The notes under the pieces are model-generated. The model was given only the letters and a program-made list of their open reading frames with translations. It had not been told where the DNA came from and made no database searches. From positions 11,253,021 to 11,317,020 of the forward strand of contig OW388303.1 of the NCBI GenBank assembly GCA_936450465.1: a stretch of 64,000 nucleotides of DNA, written 5' to 3'. Within the stretch, counting starts at the first letter, position 1, and each line of letters opens with the position of its first letter. Source of the stretch: Gibbula magus. Taxonomy: Eukaryota > Mollusca > Gastropoda > Trochida > Trochidae. Below are positions 12,249-23,737 of the stretch, piece by piece. A program made the position numbers and the translations under genes.

Positions 12249-13484
12249 ATACCTAGTATGCACAATGTTTTATATTCAATTGATGAGAGATGTCAACATG
12301 ATTCATAAGTACATGAATAACATGAATGTTTATTCCGGAGTAATGTAACAAACCCTTGCATAACTGTTGAGGTTGATGATAGCCTGTCCACCATGGTATA
12401 ACCAGAACTCACTAAAGGATCTGTTGTACAACATTTGTCTCTGTCTCTCTAATTATTATCTATCAATTTAGTGTGAGATTGATTTGACATCCCCAAAGAG
12501 TAAATACTCTCTGGGGAGGTTTTGGGTGGAATAGACATTATTTCGGTATTGCTGACAAAAGGCTTGTGAACCAGAGAAGCGTACTTTAAAGAAAAAACAC
12601 TTTCGAGAAAAAAAATCACTTCAGAGAAAAAAGAGAATTATTATACCCTGAACATATACAAGGATATACACGCTAGATAGAATTACCCAGGAAGTAATTG
12701 ACAATTACTGAAAGTGTTTTAGGTTTCTTGTATCCTTCGAATGAACTTGGATACTGATGGTTTTCGCAAATAATATTCCCACTTCGGTTGTTGGTTCCTG
12801 TAAATAGTTGACGTCAGTACTTGATTACATACTGCCATGAACATTGAAGGCGAGAGAATTCCACTGAGTCCAGCACAACGTCACGATTATATGTAGTTAT
12901 TTGTAAACGGAGAAGAAGAACAACAAATATAAGGGAAACTAATTACAATATTCATTAACCAATAACTGCCAAATGCATGCAATTACACAAGACCGTTATT
13001 TATTCATAATTGTGACTAGAAACAGTAACAAACAGTTGTTTACACTAACGAAGTTTACAGCTTACGAAAAATAAGTTAATGGCACGTTAAATTTGGCTAC
13101 TGGAAAGGTCTTTCGGACGTGTCGTTAACTAATTAAATGACTAGTTTAAAAAAAATAATATTTGCCAAACCATTGTTATACATACTAAAGTGACGGTAGG
13201 CCTACGTTAAAATTTAAAGGTCTTTTGAATTCGAAAAACCGAGCCTTTCTGGAATAATTGAGTAGCTCCAACTACTACTACAACTTTTAATTCATATTTC
13301 ATGATCATCTCCACATATTTCAATGGTATAAGGAAGAAAAACCATAGAAAATACAATATATTTCAATCCACGAGCGATAAATACGAGTGAGATAGAGAAT
13401 AACTCATGTCTTCAGAAGCCAACTAAACTAAATTTGGAATTTCAAAACATTATTTGTTCACATTTCTGAGAAACACGCGTTTTA

Positions 13485-13980
13485 AGAAATCTTCGTTTTC
13501 GAACAGTCTGATTAAAATCGACCTTGTTCCGAGGAATAAAATTTGCAAAATTATGCATCTACCGGGAAACGAACAGGTTCTGTAGATTCCTCGCCACAAG
13601 GTCTGAGAACACCCCGTATAGGCGCATGTTCCGAACCAGTTTAGCACAGCCAAAGCCCAGTCAAATAGCTGACCAATCACAACGTAGTTTTTAAACGGTC
13701 ACTGTTTTGAAAGCATTCGGTACAGATCAAAGGATAGCTGTTTGGAGTTATCTGCCCCTAGCTTCTCGCACCGAAAGCATTTGTTGGGCGTTTTTTGATT
13801 GGCTACCTGACATTGCGCTCGAACACGCGAGTCTACGGGCTGTTTTCAGACGGTTTGGCGTGGAACCTACTACCGATATGAGTTCGTATCCCGGTAGATC
13901 TATGCACTATTTTGCATTTTTTATTCCACGGAAAACCGTCGATTTTAATCAGACTGCGTTTTCGAATCTCCTTATATAAC
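13485..13980. repeat. Long imperfect inverted repeat (about 0.5 kb)
   Basis: The left arm contains CAGTCTGATTAAAATCGAC, GGAATAAAA and GCATCTACCGGGA; the right arm contains their complements TCCCGGTAGAT, TTTTTATTCCACGG and GTCGATTTTAATCAGACTG. The homology continues toward a short centre near 13,720. It is probably a foldback-type DNA element. Open frames in both arms come from this symmetry and are not genes. Confidence 0.75.
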
Positions 13981-14099
13981 TAGAAGAGATAGGAGAGTCA
14001 AAATAGATATTTCGCCTGTTTTATGATTTCATACAGTAGAAAAATTACGTCCATGAAGGTTATGTCGACAACATCTTAAAGGAAGGCTGAAATGAATTA

Positions 14100-16530
14100 T
14101 TTTCTATTGAATTCTTAACTGCAATTGGTTCATCAGACTATTTTGTGCAAAAAGAAACCAAAAATAAATCCATATGTTGTTCCTATATTAAACTAGAGCG
14201 GCTTAAAAACACCCAAAAACATGGTCTGCTTTTCACCCGTGACCAACAAACCAAAAATGGGGCGGGGCTTAGAGAGTTGGAAGATACCGGAAGTGACGTA
14301 CGTGAAGGGACGGGGTGTAAACATTCGCTTACTATTTACAATGGCAAACACTGGGGAATCGGTCAGTTAATCTGTTATATCTACGCTTTGCAATGATGCC
14401 ACATCGCTGTTCTGCTGTGTAATCTGTTCGAGTAATGTTAGTTATCAAGTTTCACTTTACAAATGCACCAAAATATCGTTATATATATCAAATCAAATAT
14501 AATTGGTATAACTAGTGAGAGACGGTGGATTCATAGACGTTCGTAGACATAGGATAAATCAATGCTAATGATATATAAGATGACAAAATGAAACCAAGAT
14601 ATGATAATATGAACGAAGTACAGTTTAGACAACGAAATCAGATAGTCGGTGTTGTTGTTATTTTTTGTTAGAGATTGTTTGTGTTTAAAATAAAAAAACA
14701 AACGTGAGATAAGCACGCCGGCGAAGTAGACCCTATTGTGAGCCATCGACAATAAAAGCACTTCACAACATCCTGTTTTTAAACATCGTTAATCAACCGA
14801 CAACCTAATTTACTAACTGTACATTACAAAAATCAAAATAACTCACCACATATTTTAAAACATCAAAAGAATAATACGTCTACGAATCCACCTACGAAAA
14901 CATCGCATCCCAATGTTACCTTTTACGATTTAGTTATCACTTATTACACATTAAAACATTCAGAATTTCATAGTTTATAAGATAAGGGTTTCAATAAAAT
15001 GTGTGGTTAATCAAATATAATCAAATAAACATCGTATTAAATTGACAATTCATCAAGAGTGTCAATTAATGTAAGAAACTTACCTTTTAACCGTATCCAA
15101 AAGGACAATATGAATATCCAAATGCACATTAGACACAAAATGTTAACCTATAATTCCATCAATGACAGTACTTGGAAACAGAAGATGGTCAAATAATAAC
15201 CCTCTTTCAGCAAAAGTCTTTTCGCAAATGGCAAGATAGAAAACCAAATAGTTATGATGATTTTACACTAAAAATAATTTCATTGGTACATTAGATTTAA
15301 ACAAGAGCTTTTATTGGATAACTTGATAGAGATATGTTCATTGGCTGAAATTTCTAGACTGAATGTCGCGTTAAGTGTATTGTGTGTCACCAAGACAGGA
15401 CGTTGGCAATAAACATGACATGCTGGTCACCGACTTGTGTTATATAATTAAGTCGGTCCAGTAAACTTGTTATCTGTACAAACATAATTACACTCCTTCC
15501 TTCTCACATACTCAGCTTCTTAATTGCGTAAACTAATGTGCTGTAACAACACTTCTCCCCTTTGATCTGGAAGAAACATCTATATGGTCCGCTAAACTGA
15601 GAATTGTGTGTTGATGTGCAGAAGTGACACATAAAAGCTATCAGACTATTAATTAAACCATTTCGTTTTCATTAACGATATGTTCATTAAAATGCTTCTG
15701 GTAACATAATTCTTTTATTCGATAATGTTCGTTGTCTATATCAATCTGTGTATATGTTTAGCGTGCACAATAGAGCAATCTTCATGTAAATTTCATTGAG
15801 CTTGTTGACCAAAACAGTTCATTTATTTATTCATGAAAGTGAAGTGAAAATGGTTTGCATTCCGTTACATCATATATAGAATATTTTAATTGACAAACTT
15901 AAACTACAGTAATCTTTTATATTAAATACAAAATGTTATTTATAAATCTGCAACGTTGTCTCGCTTGTTTGAACAGTCAATCGTTCAGTGTATATGAAGT
16001 TATACCTACCATATATATTTATTTATTAATACATACAAAACAAAATTAACATGCCGATTATTCAACATACTTTGATCAATTGATGCTACTTAATCTCTGT
16101 TCACCCGATTCCCGCGATAATCTTCTTCCCTTGTTTCAGTGTCACTTGAACTGTCATACCTTCCCTTCTAGTTCCGCGATTAATTGGTACAAACATACTA
16201 TACAAAAGCGCAGAATGCACTCTAATAAAGCACGCCCCGGTTGTTGTAACCATATAAAATCGCTAGTTGAATAGTTTAGTAATCCGTTTATCGAAAATTT
16301 GGGTTGTTTTGATGAAGTTTTCTGTCTTATATGAGCAGTTTAAAAGTGGGGAAAACGCGTTAAATTATGATTAGCGGCCATGTAGAGGCTCCTTCACGTA
16401 CGTCACAGCCCGATACGCTTCAGTGACCACCCCCGCCCATTTTCATTCTGGTCGCCGGGGCTTAATTGGGCACTTTTTAAAAAAAGCCGTATATAAATTA
16501 TTTATGGGTCGATTTCAAAAATTTAAAATC
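14100..16530. mobile_element. Candidate 2.4-kb non-autonomous element with diverged subterminal repeats
   Basis: GTGACGTACGTGAAGG at about 14,293 has its complement CCTTCACGTACGTCAC at about 16,390. Around both, GGGCGGGG-like and GGCTT-plus-A/T segments match in inverted orientation. The outer ends are not sharply defined and no transposase frame is seen. An alternative is two separate insertions of a smaller element. Confidence 0.4.
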
Positions 16531-18820
16531 TAGCAATTGTCAAATTGAAACCCCTTTTCAACGAATCCGAAAGTGACCATATGTCATTTCATCTAACCTT
16601 TAAATAACATAATTTCCATATTTCATTAAATCTTCCAAACATTATGTCCAGAAAACCCCAGTGCAATTATAGCACCCCATGTATGTTTGAACATATATAA
16701 ACTATGAAGTCTCATACTCTCATGAATGAAATGTTGTATATCTCTTTACGAGATATATCTGCACCACAGACATTCAAAATTGACTTTATACGACTGCAAT
16801 ACATTGTGTTTGACTTTGATGATAATATGATATCGTTTCTGTTTGCCCCTCGGTGTATTAGCGTGGGTTTTGGAATGTCATATCTCACAAATACGATCAG
16901 TTTCACTATAAATAATTATGGTTTCCGGGTTCACCAATGCTGAATACGTCTTCCATAACCAAAAAACACATGGTTGCTTTTCACCTTTAATGAATCCCAT
17001 TTGATTAATTCTGTTAAGCAGAAAAACAAATCCTGCCCGGAGATAATGTAGAAATACTATTAGTTACTCTAAGATATGGGATTTGAAGAGGTATTGCATT
17101 ACACAGATGGATCTTGTCTTGTGCAAATATTGCTTTAAGAGGATTAAACTGTGATGCAAAAATAGACATGGAAGTCTGAAAAGTGAGTCCACAAGGATTG
17201 TATTTCAGTTTATAAGATTACCGACTTTCCTTATCATAAGAGATGTTCAAGGACTTGGTCGTGAATAAGCACTGAACGGCCATGGTTACATCATGGCATC
17301 TATGTTTCGAAGGGGATATTATTGCATATGAGTAAGCATATATATTAAAGAAACTTTAATGTATCTGAATGTATAGAATATATATCAAAAGAAAAATAAA
17401 TCATCAAATAAATATTTTTCACGAATGACCCTATTTTTTTTCACTTCTAACATATATTTAACGAACGGGCGGATAAGCTGCAATACAAACCATCATTTCA
17501 TAAATAATAATTAATACATTTTTAATATCAATGATAACGAAAATAACCAAATGGATGAAATAAAAAGACACGGTAATTGACAACCATAAATAGGGGACAA
17601 ACAAATTAACTGATTTCGGAAATGGATTATGAACTAAATTTCCATAAATTGTTTTTGGAAAACATTCTTTGAAACAGTATACATTTTGTAAATAATTTAA
17701 TGCGAGTACAAACGTGTCAGTGTTTCTTTTTTCACAAACTCATGTTGCTTTTTTTGTAACTTAGATTATACATATTTAATCATAAGTGTGCATATATCAT
17801 AGCGTTTCGACACTCGCTCTCGCTCGGTAGATATAATATAAATATTTAGCCAATATTGTAAACATAGCTTGACAAGGGCACACATACAATTGTCTTCCAC
17901 GCATGTACTGATGTGATATGATATGATATGTATCAAATTCATGATACCCTTCACAGAGTGATATTCGATATTCAAAAGATGTGGAAAAATCATAGATACT
18001 CGATATTCAAAAGAAGCTAGTGTTGATCTATCATGTTTCACGGGAAAAGAAAAGAAAGAAGATACATTATTTGAGTATTAATTTCAATCCTTTCAAGAAT
18101 TTTCGCTCAAGGACCAAATAGTTTAGTATCATATTAAAATCTAGAAATAGAAGCTCACTTTATTCCTATGTTATATTTATTTGTTCTTTATTGAAGTTTT
18201 CTATTGTCAATTGATACGAGGAATACGTGACAGAGAGATTCATGTTGTATTTTATGTCGTTTGTCTATTATTTAACATTAGTAAATAAGCAGTTCTGTGG
18301 ATGGAGACAGAAATCATAATTATCAAACTCATTGATTTAGACCTTTGTGATCATTTGTCTCTAGTGGCCCCCAATGGTCCTATGTGCCGAACGCCGATCA
18401 TTTCATCATGAAAACCAATACATTGCAATTTTGCTTCTGACAATTTCCTTGCACTGTTCAGGGTTATTTGCCCATTAAATAATCAATTGTCCAGCTTGAT
18501 CATCATACCTCATGTGTGGATGATAACGAGTCTTCAGGAGCATGTGTACAGTTTCTTGTGTTGTGATGCTGGACTTCAATCTCCAGTTCGACAGTATATA
18601 TAGCCAAACCAATGTTGATAGATGTAAACCAATGCCATTAGCCTTGTTTTTTCCATTACGGACAAAAACCATTTACTTGGTGTATGCTTAACATATCTCT
18701 CTTGGTATATATATGTAGGGTAAACATTTTAACAAGAATGTGTATACATAGATTCTATGTAAACTCCAGTTTACATATTTTGTTATTTTTTCTTTACATT
18801 CCATGTGATGAAGTAGTGAG
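16531..18820. other. Intergenic stretch, part 2
   Basis: AT-rich sequence; no exon, RNA gene or clear repeat recognised. Confidence 0.5.
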
Positions 18821-18824
18821 TAAA

Positions 18825-21124
18825 AATAGAGCCACTGGCTCTGAAGCTCATCAGGAATCATGTTATTAATTATCCCTAAGGAAAAGGTTAAGATATCACA
18901 TAATAAGTCATTGCTCAGTCATCAAATTTATTATCAAAATTGGTTACACATTAATCCATATTCATTATAAATAATGTAGACCTTTGCAGTTTATTGTTTT
19001 ACTTCCTATTTTTATCCTGGAATTATCAACATTTATTACATAATAAAAAAAGAGCCCCTATTTGTTTCTAAAAATCCTGTTTCTCATAGGCTCATAGTTT
19101 CATAGGATCCTTTTTCAATATTTAATTAATAAATTCTATTGAGCATCTGAGTGTAAGACTAAATCAGTAACACAGCAGAGAAGTAACCTGAAACCTCCGT
19201 GTATTAGCAAGCTGCTGTTTGCATCACTGCCAGGGAGTGGTCACTCCCCAGGTCAACACCTGCAATTATGCAACATGCAGACCCTGGACTCACAGACAGT
19301 AAATTATATACCGGTATTTTAAATTTTGTTTTCCCCATCTTTATTTATTTTTCTTTATTGGAAAAGAAGATGTGGTATCAAACTCATGTAGCTAGTTTTA
19401 ATAGTCTTATCTTACTTCATCACCAGTCATATTTAGTTCACATATCTAATGTAAAATAAAACATTTGTTAACCCTTTTTAATTTTGTTCCTATGCATCCT
19501 GTCACAATATTCAGTTCACAGGCTATTCAATAGTTCTTATTTCACATTGATTACATCAAACATGTCCATGATGTAGTATTACTCTTAAGCTGACATATGA
19601 AGTGCACATAAAATCTCATTATCTTCACAGTTCATTAAAACAGCTGTTTTAAGTGGTTACACCTGTGATCCATATTTGGGGGTCACAAGATCACCAAATC
19701 TACAATTTAGAATTCCCATTGGCCAAAGAGTCTGTACATAACATTTCAGCTTTCTAGAGCTTTTGGGACTGGAGAAAAAGATGAAAAATGCGTTTTAGGT
19801 TGTGACCCCTGTGGCCCTTATTTGGGGTTACAGGGTTACCAAATCTACAATTTAGAATCCCCGTCAGTCAAGGAGTTTGTTCATAAAATTTCAGCATTCT
19901 ATGTTCATTGGGACTGGAGAAGAAGATGAAAATAGCTTTTTAGGTAAATGACCCCAAATCTACAATTTAGAATCTTTTCACCTTTACCGGTACATATAAA
20001 CTGGAGAAGAAGATGAAAATAGGTTTTTGGGTCATGACCCAAGACCTAGATTGGGGTCACAGGGTCACAAAATCTACAATTTAGAATCCCCATTGGCCAA
20101 AGAGTCTGCACACAACTTTTCAGCTCTCTAGACCTTTAGGAACTGGAGAAGAAGATGAAAATAGGTTTTTAAGGAAATGACCCCTGTGACCCCATTTGGG
20201 GTCATTGGGTCACGAAATCTACAATTTAGAATCCCCATTAGCCAAGGAGTTTGCACACCACTTTTCAGCTCTCTAGACCTTTTGGAACTGGAGAAGAAGA
20301 TGAAAATAGGTTTTTAAGGATGTGACCCCTGTGACCCCATTTGGGGTCACGGGGTCATGAAATCTACAATTTAGAATCCCCATTGACCAAGGAGTCTGCA
20401 CACAACATTTCAGCTCTCGAGACCTTTTGGAACTGGAGAAGAAGATGAAAATAGGTATTTAAGGATGTGACCCCTGTGACCCCATTTGGGGTCATGGGGT
20501 CACGAAATCTACAATTTAGAATCCCCATTAGCCAAGGAGTCTGCACACAACTTTTCAGCTCTCTAAACCTTTTGGAACTGGAGAAGAAGATGAAAAAAAG
20601 TTTTTAAGGATGTGACCCCTGTGACCCCATTTGGGGTCATGGGGTCATAAACTCTACAATTTAGAATCCACATTGGCCAAGGAGTCTGCACACAACATTT
20701 CAGCTCTCTAGACCTTTTGGAACTGGAGAAGAAGATGAAAATAGGTTTTTAAGGATGTGACCCCTGTGACCCCATTTGGGGTCATGGGGTCACGAAATCT
20801 ACAATTTAGAATCCCCATTAGCCAAGGAGTCTGCACACAACTTTTCAGCTCTCTAGACCTTTTGGAACTAGAGAAGAAGATGAAAATAGGTTTTTAAGGT
20901 TGTGACCCCTATGACCCCATTTGGGGTCATGGGGTCACGAAATCTACAATTTAGAATCCCCATTTGCCAAGGAGTCTGCACATAAAATTTCAGCTCTGTG
21001 GAGTTATTGGTTCTGGAGAAGAAGTCGAAAAAGCGAAAAGTTTACGGACGGATGGACGGACGGACGCCGGACGCCATGCCATGCCATAAGCCCATCGGGC
21101 CTTTCAGGCCTGATGAGCTAAAAA
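18825..21124. mobile_element. Candidate element carrying the 146-bp minisatellite
   Basis: The left boundary has AATAGAGCCACTGGCTCTGA followed by AGCTCATCAGG. The right boundary has GGCCTGATGAGCTAAAA after a short ACGG repeat, so CCTGATGAGCT is an inverted terminal motif. The interior is largely the minisatellite. A 0.2-kb version with the same two ends lies at 22,381-22,587, which supports the boundaries. Confidence 0.5.
19655..21035. repeat. Minisatellite, about 10 units of about 146 bp
   Basis: Each unit contains AATCTACAATTTAGAATCCC, CAGCTCTCTAGACCTTTTGG, CTGGAGAAGAAGATGAAAAT and a palindromic GACCCCATTTGGGGTC. Units are most alike from about 20,050 to 20,990 and diverge to the left. Confidence 0.9.
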
Positions 21125-22015
21125 CTCCAAAACGTCATGCATTTTCACATTAAAGAAGTTGTTATCCAGAAAATCTTCCTTTTCTTATGTATGCCATTTC
21201 TAAATGCCCTTCAACAACCTAAACCCCAGTTGAAATATCCATCCTAGGTTGCACAGGGCTGAATGTTATGATACCCTGCACTTAGCACCCCTGGGACTAT
21301 TCATAGCACAAGGCATTCCTACTTGTGTTACCAATGAAAAGATGATGGAAACAGGTAGCTTGGAAATAGATCAGGAAAACTAACCATGATTAGTTGAAAA
21401 TCACAAGTGTGAGCGTAGAGTTCTATAGAAATCAGGTCCAATCCATAGAGTTGTCTAATTGAAATAGCACATGGGCTATTTAGTACAGATTTTCCTGTGA
21501 CGTCCCAGGTGTGATATTCAACCCTGGGTGGCCAAGGATGTGGTAAGTCATGCATTGTTTAACAAAATAAAAACAACTCAAACAATTGATTTGCTGACCT
21601 TTAATTGTAAAAATAATCAAGATGGGACTTCCATATAAACACTCAAAATATCACAGATAATGATCAGCAGTTATAAAATATAAAATTCAAGTGCAGGTGA
21701 GTTCTTTGTAAGATTATTGGTAACTCATATACTAATTATTTGTTGTGTATTTTAAACTATTACACATAATAATGTGAGTTTTGTGGCAAGAAATACAAAT
21801 CACTGAGGTAGTGTAACTTACACAACTCACAACTTACATTTACATAGGATTAGTCTAAGTGGAGGATCCACAGGGGGTGACAGACGGGGTGATGAAATGC
21901 ACCCCTCACAACCTCAACCACCTGACCCCCAACATAATACTCACAACTGAGTTTGACTGGTTAACTCTACAGATAAAAAAATAATGATTCCGACCCTGAG
22001 TCTTTCAACTTCCTT

Positions 22016-22224
22016 GAAATGCATAACTAGCAGCATTCTCCTTTACTGGCAAAGTTAAGCCTTGCAGCATTTCCTTAACTTATCTGTGCTAGTTCAGTGG
22101 CACTGCACTTGAATTTCATGGTGGGCTCTGCTATGGTAGCACAGAACATTTCAGGAAATGTGGCAAGGCTTAAATAAGCCAGTGATGGAGTTTAACCTAA
22201 GTTATGGCTTGCAGCGGAATGTTG
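22016..22224. mobile_element. Foldback MITE, family B
   Basis: Begins CAACTTCC; contains AAGCCTTGCAGCATTTCC and its near complement GGAAATGTGGCAAGGCTT; ends AATGTTG. More diverged than the 12,027 copy. Confidence 0.7.
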
Positions 22225-22380
22225 TAGGTCTTCAAGCATTCAATAACTTTGACTATTTGCCAGCAGTCATTTAAGCAATATCATTGTATGATAAGTTTCA
22301 AAAGCTTGATGCTGTTCCACAAAGCAATACAACAGATTATATCTGATTATATCAGCATCCTAAAAGCTTTAACTTTAAGC

Positions 22381-22587
22381 TAAAAAAAAAATAGAGCCAT
22401 TGGCTCTGTAGATCATATGTTTTGAAACATTTCTCGAGTAGTATATTGTTACATTATTTGTTAAAATGCCTGAAATATATATATGCTTAGAATGTGCATC
22501 ATTAATGCAAAATATAATTTTTGTCTCATGAAGGACGGTCCATTCCATAAAGCCATCTGGCCTTCTGGGCCTGATCGATGAGCTAAA
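22381..22587. mobile_element. Short element with GAGCCATTGGCTC and TGATGAGCTAAA-like ends
   Basis: Starts AAAAAATAGAGCCATTGGCT and ends GGGCCTGATCGATGAGCTAA. It shares both ends with the large minisatellite-bearing element at 18,825-21,124 but lacks the array. Confidence 0.55.
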
Positions 22588-23623
22588 CATTGTGGAACAG
22601 GTCTCGCATCAAAATCTTCAATTGTCCCACATGTATGTCTGAAGACTGTATATCATAATTAGGCAGGAAGGAAATATGAACTGTGTGTTCTCTTGGAAGG
22701 TTTATGATAATATATTCCTGATCACAGCAAAAAAGTTAATGCACATTTTATTGTTGCCTTACTTGCATTTTTTCTCTCACTCTGTAATAAACCAAATTTC
22801 CCACACAAGCCATAAACTACACTTGACAAGTGACAAGCTCCATTTCATACCTTGCTGCAGTTAGATGGCTTTTCTTGCTTTACTGCAGCACCTCTGTCTG
22901 AGATTCTGGGTTGCCTTTTGCTTGAATATACGAGCAATGACAGTGTCTTTATTTTCTTTCTTATACTTCTCATAGTTACGTTTCATGAAGTTTTAGGAAA
23001 AATAAATGTTCAATTAATATTTCCCATGATTTGAGGTGTATATTGGCCCTGTCAAACATTAATAGTATTTTCAAGAAATCATTGTCTGTCATGGCAGGTG
23101 TCTCTACCGGCAAGTAGATTTCTATAAGATAATTTGGTGCAGTGAAAAGAAAAGAAAAATTATGAATCTGTTTTGATCATTGTTGGCATCTAGTTCTTAC
23201 TTTAAAAAATTCTATCTTTCCAAGTCTATAAACAAATGAATAAATATTTGTTAGAAAATATCAAATTAAATCAGCCTTCCTAATGTTGTTAGCTATTTTT
23301 TAAATGAATTTTCTATTTTCTTAGATGAGAGCTGGATGCAGAAGCAACTTTAAATAAACTTGGTTTATAGTCCAATAAGGAATGGTTTCATAATATGTGA
23401 GTTAATATGTTATCTGTCCAAAAACCACAGGCCAAAGTCAAATTATATTAGCAATGATAAACTAACAATGGAGCAGTTAGATGGTTTCTTCATTTTTTCA
23501 GAGATACGAGGCAATCGAGTACCAGGACTGAGCGATGTCTAGATTCCAGTATTTCCAGCTATTATCCAGGAATTAGATTGTCAATGACACAACCTCAGCA
23601 TATGGCTTAACTGCAGCTAGGAT

Positions 23624-23737
23624 TCAGCAATTTCCCTGAGTTTGTAGGAGACACTTTGAGACATCGATCACCGGCAGGAGACTGGGTAGAATGCTGAGAG
23701 ACTTCTTGAGCTGTGGGATGTCTCCTACCATGACGGG
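23624..23737 (-). CDS. IDE: IDE exon 28 (terminal exon)
   Basis: After CTGTTACAG, encodes [17 protein letters not shown], resembling the family's closing DxxxFKRxLxLxP segment, then 15 residues and TGA. The tail is diverged from vertebrates. The exon enters in phase 0, matching the GTACGT donor chosen for exon 27. Confidence 0.72.
   Translation of the reverse strand, partial: PVMVGDIPQLKKSLSILPSLLPVIDVSKCLLQTQGNC

Larger units (their letters stand above)
9599..13484. other. Intergenic stretch between the two host genes, part 1
   Basis: No supported gene. The only structures I recognise are the two foldback MITEs at 10,609 and 12,027. The remaining short open frames look random. Confidence 0.55.
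21125..23623. other. Intergenic stretch downstream of the IDE stop
   Basis: Contains one family B MITE and one short GAGCC/GGCTC element. The 3' untranslated region of the insulin-degrading enzyme gene must run leftward into here from 23,624, but I could not fix a polyadenylation signal. Confidence 0.5.

Noticed and set aside
13450..13979. Open frames in both arms near 13.5-14.0 kb
   Set aside because: They come from the inverted repeat itself and show no protein likeness.
19655..21035. CRISPR-like array
   Set aside because: The units are contiguous 146-bp minisatellite repeats without unique spacers, in a eukaryotic genome.
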